Positions 34,983 to 46,300 of a DNA stretch of 64,000 bases are shown here, in pieces. The translations under genes were made by a program, and so were the position numbers. The stretch lies in the NCBI GenBank assembly GCA_009746045.1, contig RPFO01000667.1, positions 2,933,273 to 2,997,272 on the forward strand. Reading direction: 5' to 3'. Origin of the DNA: Mesostigma viride (taxonomy: Eukaryota > Streptophyta > Mesostigmatophyceae > Mesostigmatales > Mesostigmataceae). The notes under the pieces were generated by a model that was given only the letters and a program-made list of their open reading frames with translations, had not been told where the DNA came from and searched no databases. The first letter of the stretch is position 1, and each line of letters begins with the position of its first letter.

Positions 34983-36432
34983 CCACATGGGCACAAAGCA
35001 AAAGATGACTGGGTAGGTGGAATCTCAACACCCCCCTTAACCACATGCTCGTAGCATGCCGTCCAGTTGCTAGCATGGTGCAACTGAAAATGAAGATGCC
35101 GTCCTCGTGAAACGCTTGAAGCTCCAACATGCGGTCATGAGCCGCACTACCGCCACTGATCCCCCCCCGGCAACGCGAATGAGTGTCCTACCATAGCAGC
35201 AACGCACTAGCTGCCCATCAATCCTGGATGGCTGATACCCAACCCTTAGTTGGAAAAAAGTGCTCTAGATGCTACATTCCCCCCTCACTCAAAGCGGCTG
35301 CCCATGGACACAATAGGGGCACACAGTCCCACACATATAATACGGCAACACATGCCAACAAAGAAAGTCCCTATGAGCTAACCCAAACGGTATAGAGGTA
35401 GGGTAACGGCAACAACACGTGCTGTACACACACGGAGCAACATAACATACGCCATCTCACAAAAGAAATGACACCAACATCACGTTTTACGCCAAATAAA
35501 CGGGGTGAGCAAACAAACATATTGGCAACAAATGCCACACAAACAAGGTACAATACAACCTTCAACACAAGACACAGTGGCCATAACAGATAAACGCGCT
35601 TCATAGCAAAGAAAACAGGTCGTGCAAAACATTACCGCCACAAAGGCGAACACAAGTAACGATTACTTGGTCACGATTCACAAATCAATGCCCGAGAGTA
35701 AACATAACGTCCGACATTACAGGCTATGCCGAATTGCACAGCCGAATTCGACACAAAGGACGTAAGCATTTGCATACAAGCAATGCTCTCAGCACAAAAC
35801 AAAATAACACACGCGTCACAGGCACTTAACTCACGAAAACAAGTCGTAGACGACGATACAACGGCGCTTCACTACGCCGCAGACCAGTGCCACAAATAGC
35901 GTGCAAAAACTCTGGATATACACTCCAGGTACGTAGAAAACGTCTCGTGGGAACAATACCAAAATGCGTGGGCCATTGCCACTGAACGCATGGCAAAATA
36001 AACACATAATTGCTGGAAGAACACAAAGAAAGAACCAGAAAACGCAGGCTTACGGCGCCTCACAAGTTCCAGCAAACACGACACAAAAGTCGACATACAA
36101 GTTCATTTCCCACAGACAAAACATTAGGGCAACCTTGAGGAGTGGGGTCTGTGCATCCTGGGCGACAATTTCCAAGGGTCGTTGCAGCTAGCGCATTTGC
36201 AAATGCCATGGCCTGGCCGAACACCGTCAACTGACCGACGTGATGCCTTGGCAGCATTTTGCACCGAGTTGACCGTTGGTGCTTGACAACACTTTGGCTG
36301 ACAGGTCGCTGTCCACGTCGTTGTCGGCTCGCTCGAGGCCTCGCGCCAGCACCGGACTTGGCAGTCCAGGACTTGAAAAATTTTGCAGCTTGGTCGATTT
36401 CGCCCTCGCGCCACGAATTTGTTCCCCCTCAG
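34983..36432 (-). other. Copia internal region without pol
   Basis: 1.45 kb between gag-protease and the 3' LTR. No integrase, RT or RNase H trace found on either strand. Small - strand frames starting with true ATGs (35371-35604, 77 aa with two hydrophobic segments; 35872-36096) have no recognised family and may be chance. Confidence 0.6.
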
Positions 36433-38220
36433 TTAGGCTGGCAGCGTTCGTGCGCCGCGCCTTTGGTCTGGTCGCCGGACTTGGTTACTAGCACCAGTGT
36501 CACCTGGTATGCTGGCGGCGACAACGCGCTCCGCCTGCACTGGGCTGTTCTGGACCGCAGTTTCTGGAAGTACTTCAGCGTCTGACACGGACTTCTCCAT
36601 TGCGCTGGAAACTTCTCGAATTGGCGTGAACTTCCACTGGGCCGGCGCAGAGTATATAAAGCCACGCAGTGTGCGAGTAATGCCCAGTAGGCCGCCCCCG
36701 ATCCCGCATACACGGGCAAGCATGGCCAGTATGACCGTTAGGCCCACGGCCAGCCACTCCGCCGCGTGTCCCGAGGCACGTGAGATGCTGCGCTCGCTGC
36801 TCGCCATTTTCTGCCCTTGACAGGCAGCGTCGACGTCCTTGAAGCTCGTCGCCGAAGATTTCAGCTCTGGGATGGCGTCCATCGCTGCGTCCGCACCGCG
36901 CGCGGGCAAAAAGTAGGCGTTGTTCCTCGTCACGATGCTGCAGGGCCTGCTGTCCAGCACAGCAACCCGCTGGGCGAGGTCGACCTTGTGGCCATCCTTG
37001 ACGAGCTGGCCGACTGATAGAAGTCGGGTGCTCAGCCTGGGAACGAGCAGCGCGTTTTGGAGGTGCACGTCCGCGTCCTGACCCGGCAGCTTCAGTTTGA
37101 CAGTCCCGATGGCTGTCGCCTTCAGTTGGCCGCCTGAGCCGGCGATTTCCCTGTCATGAGGGTGCAGGCACACGAAGTCCGACGGGCATGGCGTCATGTG
37201 ACAGCTCGCTGCGGAATCCAGCACCCAGCTGGTCGGTGCTTTCTTTTCATACTGCGTGAGTGCAGCAGCATCCGACGGCGATGGCGACTCGGCGATGGTG
37301 GTGAAGACGAAGCCCTCCGGCAGCTCCGCGGCCTCCTGGGTGTTGTTGGCCACGCTTCCGCCAGGTGAGGACTCCTTCTTGGTCGCTTGGTTGCCCCTCC
37401 TGCGCTGGTTGCCCCGCCGTCCTTGGTTCTTGCTTCGTGGCTTGAGCTGGGAGTTCTTTTGCCAGCACTGGGTCTCCGCATGCCCACTCCTGTTGCAGTA
37501 GGCGCAGTGCTTCCTCTCACCACCCTTGTTGGCAGTGTGGAAAGCTTGACCTTGGGCTGGCTCCTCCTTGGTAGCTTGAGAAGGCCGTCCTCCCAGCAGC
37601 ATGTCCTCCGCCTCCAGCAGCGCAGCCTTGACCTCCTCCAAGCTGTCCTCCTCTTTGAAGTGCGCTGAAATCAGGGCAGGGCGATATCGGTCAGGCAGGC
37701 CGCTCTTGAGAATAGCCGCAAAATCTTGGTCGCTCATGACGCCTCCCACCGCACGATAGTCCGCCAGCAGCAGCAATCCACGTAGGATATACTGCCCCAT
37801 GGTCTCCCCAGGCTTCATTTGCAGCCGGTGAAGCTGAATCCTGAGGTCCATGCGGTGACTCTTGGTGAGCTTTTGTTGCTCGTAGACCTCCCTCAGCGTC
37901 TTGTAGAGCTTGCTGCCAGATTGGTCTGGCACGAGCGATAGGATGCGCCTCGCTTCTCCCACAAGTGCAGCTGAGATGACAAGGCCAACAGCTTGGTCAG
38001 CCTTGCGGTCCTGCCTGGTGCCCAGCAGGACGTCCTTAACCTCATAGAAGGAACAGAAACCCTCAAGAGATGTCTTGGTCTCCTCCCAGCCACGTAGGCT
38101 TGTGCCATCGAATTTCAGCACCATCTTGGAGCACACATTCAGCATAGGAGTGTAGTCGACGTCGCTTGCCATGGAGCTTGTAGCTGGGCTGGGTTTCTTG
38201 GTGGTCTTCTTGGAGCTCAT
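36433..38220 (-). CDS. Copia Gag-protease polyprotein with C-terminal hydrophobic segment
   Basis: 595 residues from the ATG at 38220, chosen because it is the first ATG after the primer-binding site. Residues about 25-210 are a copia-type Gag core. A CCHC zinc knuckle sits at 239-252 (CAYCNRSGHAETQC) followed by a basic region. A copia aspartic protease follows with its active site at 335-341 (DSAASCH) and the LLSVGQL block near 400. The expected pre-integrase and integrase domains are absent. Instead comes a new tail with a strongly hydrophobic stretch at about 488-512 (EWLAVGLTVILAMLARVC). The ORF is intact, so the protein is probably made. The tail may be a membrane segment or a relic of deleted pol in another frame. 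Confidence 0.92.
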   Translation of the reverse strand: MSSKKTTKKPSPATSSMASDVDYTPMLNVCSKMVLKFDGTSLRGWEETKTSLEGFCSFYEVKDVLLGTRQDRKADQAVGLVISAALVGEARRILSLVPDQSGSKLYKTLREVYEQQKLTKSHRMDLRIQLHRLQMKPGETMGQYILRGLLLLADYRAVGGVMSDQDFAAILKSGLPDRYRPALISAHFKEEDSLEEVKAALLEAEDMLLGGRPSQATKEEPAQGQAFHTANKGGERKHCAYCNRSGHAETQCWQKNSQLKPRSKNQGRRGNQRRRGNQATKKESSPGGSVANNTQEAAELPEGFVFTTIAESPSPSDAAALTQYEKKAPTSWVLDSAASCHMTPCPSDFVCLHPHDREIAGSGGQLKATAIGTVKLKLPGQDADVHLQNALLVPRLSTRLLSVGQLVKDGHKVDLAQRVAVLDSRPCSIVTRNNAYFLPARGADAAMDAIPELKSSATSFKDVDAACQGQKMASSERSISRASGHAAEWLAVGLTVILAMLARVCGIGGGLLGITRTLRGFIYSAPAQWKFTPIREVSSAMEKSVSDAEVLPETAVQNSPVQAERVVAASIPGDTGASNQVRRPDQRRGARTLPA

Positions 38221-38226
38221 GAAGAT

Positions 38227-38239
38227 TCCTCCGATACCA
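38227..38239 (-). promoter_or_regulatory. Copia primer-binding site
   Basis: Directly after the 5' LTR the - strand reads TGGTATCGGAGGAATC. Plant copia elements typically have TGGTATCAGAGC here, which pairs with the 3' end of initiator tRNA-Met. The same 13 bases prime the chromovirus at 51732-51744. Confidence 0.85.
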
Positions 38240-39047
38240 TGTTTGGATTGGGAGAGGAAACTAATGGGTTTTACACAATGCCTTGTGCTTGGCCTTGCTA
38301 CCCACACACCTTGCAGGTGCTGAAAGAAAGAGAGGTTGAAGACAATTTACGTGGAAGAATAAATGGCTTTATTAGAATATAATAGTTGGAGAAGAGCTTG
38401 AATGGAGGTTGAATGGAGGTACCTGCCCTTAGGGGGCAGTTTACTTTTATACCTTTTAGGCTAGGAAGGATGACATCAGCAATGACATCATCACAGAAGC
38501 TTGTAGAAACATCCTAGCATATTCCTAGCATATTCCCAGCATATTCTCAGTATATTCCAGGAATATTCCTGGCATATTCTTAGAACATTCCTAGAACATT
38601 CTAGACATGATCCAATGAGCTGGCATAATAGCTAGATGCCAAGTGTCTACGTAATAATGTGCCACATAACATGATTAATAAAGTGACACATCTCTTCTCC
38701 TTGGAGTGACAAGTGTCATGCAATGAGTCTACCCACTTGTCATCATGTAAGTGATAACATGTGTCATCATGAGCTGCCAACACTTGTCAGCTCATGGACC
38801 AAACACTTGTCCAATAGGCCATAGCACCACTTGTCAATCAAATACGTGATGCTACTAGGCTGACTCAGGTTACAAGTCATCCATGTCCAAGTATAGGACT
38901 ATGGCACATGAATATTGATCAGCTCATTGAGCCCAATTCATCTAGCTTATCAAAGCTATCAAATTCCCAGTCCATATGGAATAAATCCAACAAGAAATAA
39001 ATCAGGCTGGGATATATTGTGGCCAGGTGGATATAATATCCCTAACA
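38240..39047 (-). repeat. Copia 5' LTR
   Basis: 808 bp, same ends as the other LTR. It should hold promoter and start site for the element transcript. Confidence 0.97.
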
Positions 39048-39052
39048 GTTTC

Positions 39053-39426
39053 CCACATTATTAGGCACAGGCGCCTGGGCCTAGCCGGGCACCTGGCCCG
39101 CACAGATCAGGTAGATACATCAGATAGACTAGCTGGCACCAAGCCCGGCCAGCCTGGGCGATTTGTCCTCACCTAGCGTGCCCCAGGCCGCGCGCGGCAG
39201 GGCCGCCACCCGTGGAATTTTCGTGATAGACTCGGCCGGCATGGACATGTGCTACACTAGACGTGACGGGCTCACACCCGGGCAGCCTCCTGGTTTGTCT
39301 GTAATATGGAGGCAGATGGTGCGCAAGGGTAATAGATGGCAAGTAGTGATGAAGGAGACCAACCCCAAGTCTGTGGGGGCTCTGCGTGTGACCGCGTATG
39401 GCATTCATAATAGCGATCCGGGCCGA
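39053..39426 (+). pseudogene. LINE fragment, 3' part (after copia)
   Basis: It continues the frame of 33411-34164 as HIIRHRRLGLAGHLARTDQ and on to about 39425, where R1b begins. The uninterrupted paralogue at 3612-3905 shows the same junction without copia. The tail at 39361-39425 also occurs at 7826-7890. Confidence 0.8.
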
Positions 39427-39531
39427 GTTAGCATATTGGGGCACCAATGTGCTAGATGGATGCAGGTTGAGGAGACCTTTCCAACGCCGTGTCAACCGCC
39501 TCAAACAGACAAGGGACTAGAAAGATATCAG
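39427..39531. repeat. R1b repeat, left part (split by chromovirus)
   Basis: It runs from GTTAGCATATTGGGGCACC to AAAGATATCAG and is continued at 52340. Confidence 0.85.
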
Positions 39532-40125
39532 TGTTACGTCCGGACCTGTGATCAGACCCGGGTCGGGTCCTGATCAAGGTATCAGGAAAGAATCTTTAAC
39601 CCGTTGGACAATGGGTTGCAACTTGGAAATCTCGCGTGCCAACGTTTTTATTTCATTAATAATAAACGGATCCGGGGCCAACTATAATCGGGACAAGAGG
39701 GGGAAGAACTAAATGGATGACGCAGGCTCAGGAAGCATGAACGCGTGGGAAGGTTGGGCCACCTTCCCCATCCATATACTTTGACAACCGCGTGGCGTGC
39801 GTCGCCGCCACGCGCTACAACTTGTCTCCTGACCACACGAACAGACACCGGGCCAACCGGCCCTGAACAAACATAGATCACACACTTAGGGTCGTTTGGC
39901 ACACACACAAACTATCTGACGACTCTTGGTCGGCTCAGAAGTGTACAAAATAGTGTGCCACGACTATACTTCTAACACACCAAACGGACAGTGACCGGGC
40001 CGGTCCCCTCCGATCGGCACAAGCTAACTCTAAAAATACTTGTCCGTTTTGTCCGCTTCCAGCGGCGGACTGTCACACGTTGATCACTTTATCATGCTAC
40101 AGTATTGTTGCCTTGGGATGCAACA
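39532..40125 (-). repeat. Chromovirus 3' LTR
   Basis: 594 bp, begins TGTTGCATCC and ends GACGTAACA on the coding strand. Confidence 0.97.
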
Positions 40126-40137
40126 CACCTCCCCCTC
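40126..40137 (-). promoter_or_regulatory. Chromovirus polypurine tract
   Basis: GAGGGGGAGGTG directly precedes the 3' LTR on the coding strand. Confidence 0.88.
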
Positions 40138-40527
40138 GTCACAAGGCGGGAGTTATGGCGTAAGAGCCGAAGGGACGAACGAATTCCTATCGCATGTTGG
40201 AGCTTCTAGACTTCGACCACAAGAGGTTCTCCGTAGGATCAAGCAGTCGCCAGAACCACGCGTCTCGTGTAACTTGGGCGTCAGGGGCGGGGGCCGGCCC
40301 ACCTGACTAGAGATCGCATGAGGCGGCGGGGACTGTCTCGACACAGACGGTGCCGGGCCTCCTTCGGCCAAGGTGCGGGCGGGAACGCTACCTTGCCTGC
40401 TGGCTGCTCAATTCTCTCTATACAGAGTCATTCCCATGGTTTCCATCCTTCCAGTCCTCCATGCTGGCTATATACCAGAACCCCTACACGAGTACAGGGT
40501 CATCCCGGGCGGCGTAAGGCCTTCTAT

Positions 40528-41634
40528 CTACTCCGGATCACCTTGAAACATTCCTCGGGCGTTGAGCACGGCGCGAGTATAGTCACGTTGCACGTCTCCG
40601 CGGACACCCAGGGGAGGGCGCTCGCTGCGGAGATAGATGTCCTCCCAGACGTTCTCAGGCAGCAGGCCCAGAAAGGCCCAAAGATACTGGTGGCGGGTAA
40701 TCACCACGTGCAAGCGTGCCCAATCAATGAATCCACACTGAAACCTTTGCAGGAAGGGACGCACAGCACGGACGATTGCGAGGCGCATCGTATTAACGTC
40801 ACTCATCGTCAGACCACGCACCATCTCAGGTGGGTACAGTACCTCGAACAATTGCTCTCCGGAACGTGGCATGTATCTGAAGTCTCTGACGCGATGTCGA
40901 TTGCCGTTCTCGGTGTAGACCCACATGATCCGAGGGAGTCGAGTGAAATCCTCCAGGTGCGGGAGGTCAGGTGTCACGCGCACGTCTGGGTTGTTGTTCG
41001 TGACCAAGGGTCGGACAGGGGCAGGTCGCAGCGGCTCCAGCTGGGTGATTATCTCCAGGTGTGCAGGGTGCTCCAGACCCGGCACTTGGCGGTAAAAGTA
41101 CACGCCTTGAACAGCGTCGACTGTCACATCGTCCGGGTAGGCGAATTGTCCCGTCTGGACGATGGGATCCGTCCAAGCCCGCTGAAACTGGTACCTGACC
41201 CTTATCACATGATGCATAGACATTGCTGCCGGCCGATAAAACGGCACTAGGCCCCAAGGGGGCGGCGGGACGTCTTGTGGCAGAGTCGGATCCTCAGGGG
41301 CCGCGGGCGCGGCAACTCGGGGCGGCGGACCGAAATGCTCATCACTGGGAAGCATGGGTATATGAATCTGACCAAGCGGCTCGGGCAGATTGTACAATCC
41401 TGCCATGGCTAGGGCCAAGGTCGTGGGGGATGTCAAACCTGTTGGTGGTCGCACAGATTCCGCGCCGGTCGCTGGAGTTGACGCGGGACCTCCCCCCGTG
41501 TAGGAAGTATCGGGAGCCTCCTTCACTGGCCGTGGGGCTGCCGAGGCGAATCCCCCTCGCCTAGTGCGCCCGGCGTTGAGGGCAACAGTGCGGGGCACAA
41601 ACATGGAAGATGCCATAGGCCGCTGAAAAGCCAT
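40528..41634 (-). CDS. Chromovirus ORF-B, unknown 368-aa protein
   Basis: I start at the ATG at 41634 (GMAFQRPMASSMF); the frame is open further upstream to 41886 without ATG and overlaps the end of ORF-A, so A and B could be joined by frameshift or splicing. The N-terminal 100 residues are low complexity. The C-terminal 220 look globular (QGVYFYRQVPGLEHPAHLEI, FTRLPRIMWVYTENGNRHRV, HVVITRHQYLWAFLGLLPEN). No family recognised. It ends 390 bp before the polypurine tract. Confidence 0.6.
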   Translation of the reverse strand: MAFQRPMASSMFVPRTVALNAGRTRRGGFASAAPRPVKEAPDTSYTGGGPASTPATGAESVRPPTGLTSPTTLALAMAGLYNLPEPLGQIHIPMLPSDEHFGPPPRVAAPAAPEDPTLPQDVPPPPWGLVPFYRPAAMSMHHVIRVRYQFQRAWTDPIVQTGQFAYPDDVTVDAVQGVYFYRQVPGLEHPAHLEIITQLEPLRPAPVRPLVTNNNPDVRVTPDLPHLEDFTRLPRIMWVYTENGNRHRVRDFRYMPRSGEQLFEVLYPPEMVRGLTMSDVNTMRLAIVRAVRPFLQRFQCGFIDWARLHVVITRHQYLWAFLGLLPENVWEDIYLRSERPPLGVRGDVQRDYTRAVLNARGMFQGDPE

Positions 41635-41677
41635 ACCCCTACCACCTCCACGGCCCACAGGACGCGAAGCGAAACCG

Positions 41678-42622
41678 CTACTTGGGCCAGTGGAAGCGCA
41701 AGGGAGCTCCGAAGTCTTCTGCCGGGATGATGGAGGTCGCGGTGGGCGACTGCATCGACGATGCTGAAGACGCGGCTGGGGTGGCCGACACGGGATTTCC
41801 CGAAGAAGCAGGCTCAGCTTTCGGCATCGGGGTTGACGGGGGATTCTTGCACTGCGCAGGGGCCATGGCAGACTCAGGGGCCACAACAGACTCAGGGGCC
41901 ACAGCAGACTCAGGGGCCACTGGTGGTACCGGGACCACAGGCAGGGGTGAGGCGCTTACTGCTACGCCAGCGATGAAGCCGTTGCCAGCCGTGGGATTGG
42001 CGGCGCCAGGGGCTACAGCCGATTGGGTCATAAGCTTAAGCATTTGCTCCATAGTAGAGCATAACCGGTCGATCCGCTTGTTATCATGATCGGCCAAGTC
42101 GCTTGGGCTCGCGAGTGCAGGCATAGCATAACCGGATGGATCTGGTGACGGGTGGTAGACAGGATAACCAGCGGGCACCACTCCATAACCACCATACGGT
42201 GAAGCCTGCGGAGTCCATGGCGGCGCCAACACATACCCGACTGGCTGTGACGGGCCGGGCTGCGCTTGTATCCACGGGGAGGGCTCCATGCTCGGGAGAG
42301 GGAGAACACCTGGACCATCTGGACATGGTTGCTCAGGTTGGTACGCCTGCTCGTGGGAGGTCGGGTCGGCCTCAACCGGGTAAGACTCAGCATGCGTGAA
42401 CTCAGGGTTCTCCTCATACTCTTCTTCGAACTGGCCCTCTTCATACTGTTCCTCCTCATAATCCTCCTCCTCATAATGCTCCTCCTCATAATGCTCCTTC
42501 TCATAATGCTCCTCCGGTTCAGAGCCCGATTCTTCCTCAATCGGTACTTTCACGGGGACGCTTCCGCCCGGATAGCGTGGCGGGCTGGGGTTCCTCTGCG
42601 GTTCTTTGCCGCGTGGTGACAT
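41678..42622 (-). CDS. Chromovirus ORF-A, acidic repeat protein
   Basis: 314 residues from ATG at 42622 (upstream codons in the frame have no ATG). Residues about 25-80 carry tandem EEHYEE/EEDYEE repeats, very acidic. A Pro/Gly/Tyr-rich part follows (YGGYGVVPAGYPVYHPSP), then a short amphipathic helix (RIDRLCSTMEQMLKLM), then Pro/Ala-rich APESVV repeats. It sits where an env gene would be, but has no signal peptide or membrane segment. No family recognised. Confidence 0.6.
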   Translation of the reverse strand: MSPRGKEPQRNPSPPRYPGGSVPVKVPIEEESGSEPEEHYEKEHYEEEHYEEEDYEEEQYEEGQFEEEYEENPEFTHAESYPVEADPTSHEQAYQPEQPCPDGPGVLPLPSMEPSPWIQAQPGPSQPVGYVLAPPWTPQASPYGGYGVVPAGYPVYHPSPDPSGYAMPALASPSDLADHDNKRIDRLCSTMEQMLKLMTQSAVAPGAANPTAGNGFIAGVAVSASPLPVVPVPPVAPESAVAPESVVAPESAMAPAQCKNPPSTPMPKAEPASSGNPVSATPAASSASSMQSPTATSIIPAEDFGAPLRFHWPK

Positions 42623-43346
42623 CTGTTGACATGGGAGGGGACAACCAACCGAACGCACAACAATCCAGGAACTTCTGTAAGCTTACTTGTTTTTGAGAGA
42701 GGCCTTGTATTCAGACAACAGACGGGCACACCCTTCCAACTCTTTCTCGGAGAACCAACTGTTCTCTACATCTGTCCTGGAATATCGGATTTCTCTGAAA
42801 ATAGTTTATTAAACAGAATGCGGGAAAGAAAGGGCCGCCACAACCTTGTGGCTGTACATGCAGAGAGGCTTGTTAGACGAATGGGGACGACTTGTTGTTT
42901 ACCGGGGAATCCTACTGGCAACTAGCTTTGCCTTTTGTAAGTCAGGCGCCGTTTGTTTGAACGGCCGGCCATGTGTGGAATGCTGACGGAAGTTGCGTCA
43001 AAAAGCTGTAATAAAATCTGATGTAACCAGCACTCACCAATTGACTGGTGTGCTGCTTGGTTGGGTAGTGTGTTCAGGGTTGCATTCGAAGAGTACACAT
43101 GGCCTGACAGCTCAGACGTGTGACAGATGAGCTGGCTGGCTGAATTATTAAATTGTCAGCGTTAGGATATTTCTGGTTTTGCCGTTTTCCATGTTGACGG
43201 TAGGCTTGATAAGCATGGTCGGCGGGTTGTGACCCGTAATTGTTTCTTCCCACCCATCCCACCCTTGGGGGGCTCTTGCTCCTGCATGCGAGGGAGACGA
43301 GATGACTACTTAAACCTGCCTTTGGCAGGGGCTCTACTCATTGTTT
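42623..43346 (-). other. Chromovirus spacer between pol and ORF-A
   Basis: 720 bp without a convincing frame. It could carry a splice acceptor for a subgenomic transcript of the 3' ORFs. Confidence 0.5.
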
Positions 43347-46300
43347 TCAATCAAATGCTGGTTTTCTTGGGAGCTCAAGTGACATCCATTTGACGCGGTA
43401 TTGGCGGAGGTTTCCGCGACCCTTCTTGACGTCGCGGTGGCCAATGATTGCAGCCACTTCATCCTCCACGTCTCCCGTCTCCGGATTGTGTTCCAAGGGC
43501 GCCGGAGGGGTCTCCCGTCCCTGAAACGAACTCTGGTGGTAGAGCTTGAGTTGATTGCGGTGGAAAACACCGGAGGTGCCCCATGTTTCAGGGACAGCTA
43601 CGCGAAAGGTGACATCACCGCGCTGCTCCACTACCTTATAGGGTCCAAGGAAGTGAGGGCGCAGTTTTACCTTGAGATCAGCTTCGACCTTGTGAGCAAA
43701 ACGGCCGAGCTGGGGACCTTCTACCAGAACAAGATCGCCTACCTGAATAGGCGGAGTGCGACGGTCAAGGGAGGCGCGGATGCGGGCCATGTACTTCTGT
43801 CGAGCGGCACGATAGCCGATCACTGCGCTCTCATGGGACTTAACCATCTTACTCAACAGCTCATTCACTCCTTGAATGGTGCTGCGCTTGAGTGTGTCCT
43901 GGGTAAGAAGGGGACTAGTCAGCAAATCCGTGGGAGTCAACGGGTGCTGTCCAGTATCGAGCAGAAAGGGGGTCATCCCATGAGCAGAATGTGGAGAGTT
44001 GTTGAGGGAGAACTCTATGAGGGGTAAGTAATCCTCCCAATCACCACCATCACTACTCACGTAATGCTTGAGGGCCTCCTCAACCACACGGTTAAGACGC
44101 TCAACCAGATGGGAGGACGAACTGTAGTAGGCGGTGCCAAGGTGTACTTTGGTGCCCAAGGCTGCGAAGAACTCTTGCCAGAAAGAGGCAGTGAACAGCT
44201 TATCACGATCAGCAATGAACTGCCGGCTAAGACCATGATATCTGAAAACGTTCTGCAGGTATAATAGGGCACAGTCACGGGAGGTGAGGGTCAAGGGACA
44301 TGGCACCAAGTGGCAGCGCCTAGTAAGGCGATCCACAAAAACAAGGATCTGAGCATTGCCCTTAGGGGACTTCTTAAATGGGCCTACGAAGTCCATCATA
44401 ATGCTGTCCCACGGGCGCAATGGGTCAGGGATCTCTTGGGGCTCCGCTTGGGACCCGGTATTACGGGGCTTCATAATCTGACAAGACTGGCACGTACGAA
44501 CGTATTCCTCGGCGTCGCGACGCATATGTGGCCAGTAGTACGACCGGCGGAGGATCTCCACTAGGCGCTGGGAGCCCTTGTGACCGCCCAGAGCAGCGTC
44601 ATGGAGCTCGTAAAGAAGGGATGGGCGACATAAGGCTGGAACGTACAATTTCCACGCTTCAGACGGGAGCTGGACGTACAGAAAACCTCCCTCGAACCGA
44701 CAAGGATAGTCTCCCATCCGTTGGGGGTGAGCAGCTACAGCGGCTTGTGCCTCTGGCTCGGTTACCGTGAAACGACTAATCAGCCGCTCGAGGTCAGAGT
44801 CAGGCATGGCGACGTCGGTGTCGGCTTTTGGCTTGAAAACGTCAGCCGCAGCCTTACCGAATAATAGGGGCTCCCCCACAGGTTCTAAAGGTTTATAAAC
44901 CTGTTTGGCCACATGACACAGAGGGACGCGCAAAAGTTTTTGAATCTCTGGGTCAGATCCCTCCCCCCCTACCGGAGGTATAGACCTGCCCTCAGACGCA
45001 AGAGGACAGTAGGACTGCAAGTCGGGCAGGGCCATGGGGACATGAAATAAGTCATGATATTCCTCGGTGTCCGGGGTAGCACCATAGGATGGTACAATTG
45101 GGATAGGAGAGGGGACCACCGTGGTATTCAGCACGTCCATGTCAGAGTAAAAGAAATAGTCAGAGCGCCGGGACAGCGCGTCTGGGACAATGTTTTCAGC
45201 CCCCTTTACATATTGGATTTTAAAAGGGGCAAACTGGGCTAGAAATTCCAGCCAACGGGCCATGCGGGGCACCAGATTGGGTTGTGTCAGCACGTGTGTT
45301 AAAGGGCGGTGGTCCGTATGAATTATCAGGCGATACGGGTCTGCCTCATTGGTCTCACTCAAGGCCACATCAAATTGCGCGCCCAGCAGATGGTGTTTCC
45401 ACGTATGGCAGCAGTAAACGAGAGCCAAGAGCTCTTGTTGATGTACGGGGTAGTTGCGCTCTGCAGGAATCATAGTGCGTGAGATGTACTCTATCGGTTG
45501 TAGGCCGTTTCCATGGTCCTGGAGTAGCACACCGCCGATGGCCACCTTGCTGGCATCGCACGCCACCACAAAATGTTTGCTGGGGTCAGGCAAGATCAGC
45601 ACCGGGGCTGTGGTCAGACGGGACTTGAGAAGGTCAAAGGCTTGCTGGCACTCCGGCGTCCAATCAAAGGGCACGTCCTTCTTCAAGAGGTGATTAATCG
45701 GAGCGGCAATGGTTGCAAAGCGGGGGATAAATCGCCTATAGTAGGATGCCATTCCTAGGAAGCTACGAATGCTCTTGACGTCCGTTGGGACAGGCCATTC
45801 TTGTACAGATGCGATTTTCTCAGGATCTGTGGCGACACCCTTATCGGACAGGATGTGGCCGAGAAATGGTACACTTCGGCCAGCACGAACCTTGGCTCGG
45901 CGGGCCCACAAATGGTTGGCTTCCATAATGTCGAGAACAGCTTGTACATCCTCACAATGATCATCAAAGGTTCGAGAATAAATGAGGATGTCGTCCATAT
46001 ATGGTACAGCGCATTGTCGTTTGTGAGGTGCAATGGGGACAGGAGCAGCAGTTGGATCTGGGTCTTTGAGGTCCTGAGGCACTTGGGGCAGTAGAGACGT
46101 GCCCATGACAGGACGTAGAACTTCATTCATCAACATCTGAAAGCTGGCAGGAGAATTACAGAGACCCATGGCTGCTACTCTGAATTGATAGTGGCCGAAT
46201 GGGGTGGCGAAGGCCGTTTTTGCGCAATCTTCGGGAGCGATACGCAACTGCCAAAAGCCATCTGCACAATCTAGGACAGTAAAGCACGTTGCACCTTGGA

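Larger units (their letters stand above)
34165..39047 (-). mobile_element. Non-autonomous Ty1/copia retrotransposon
   Basis: Two 808-bp LTRs (34165-34972 and 38240-39047) differ at one position I could find (CTACATAA against CTACGTAA), so insertion is recent. The target duplication is GTTTC (34160-34164 and 39048-39052). On the coding - strand, order is 5' LTR, primer-binding site, gag-protease ORF, 1.4 kb without RT, polypurine tract, 3' LTR. Integrase, reverse transcriptase and RNase H are all missing, so mobility depends on enzymes supplied by another element. Confidence 0.95.

Noticed and set aside
39648-39908. Conserved - ORF, repeated at 51877-52122
   Set aside because: Its conservation is only that of the two LTRs; no independent sign of coding.
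41635-41886. N-terminal extension of ORF-B
   Set aside because: The extension has no ATG and overlaps ORF-A in another frame; I use the ATG at 41634.
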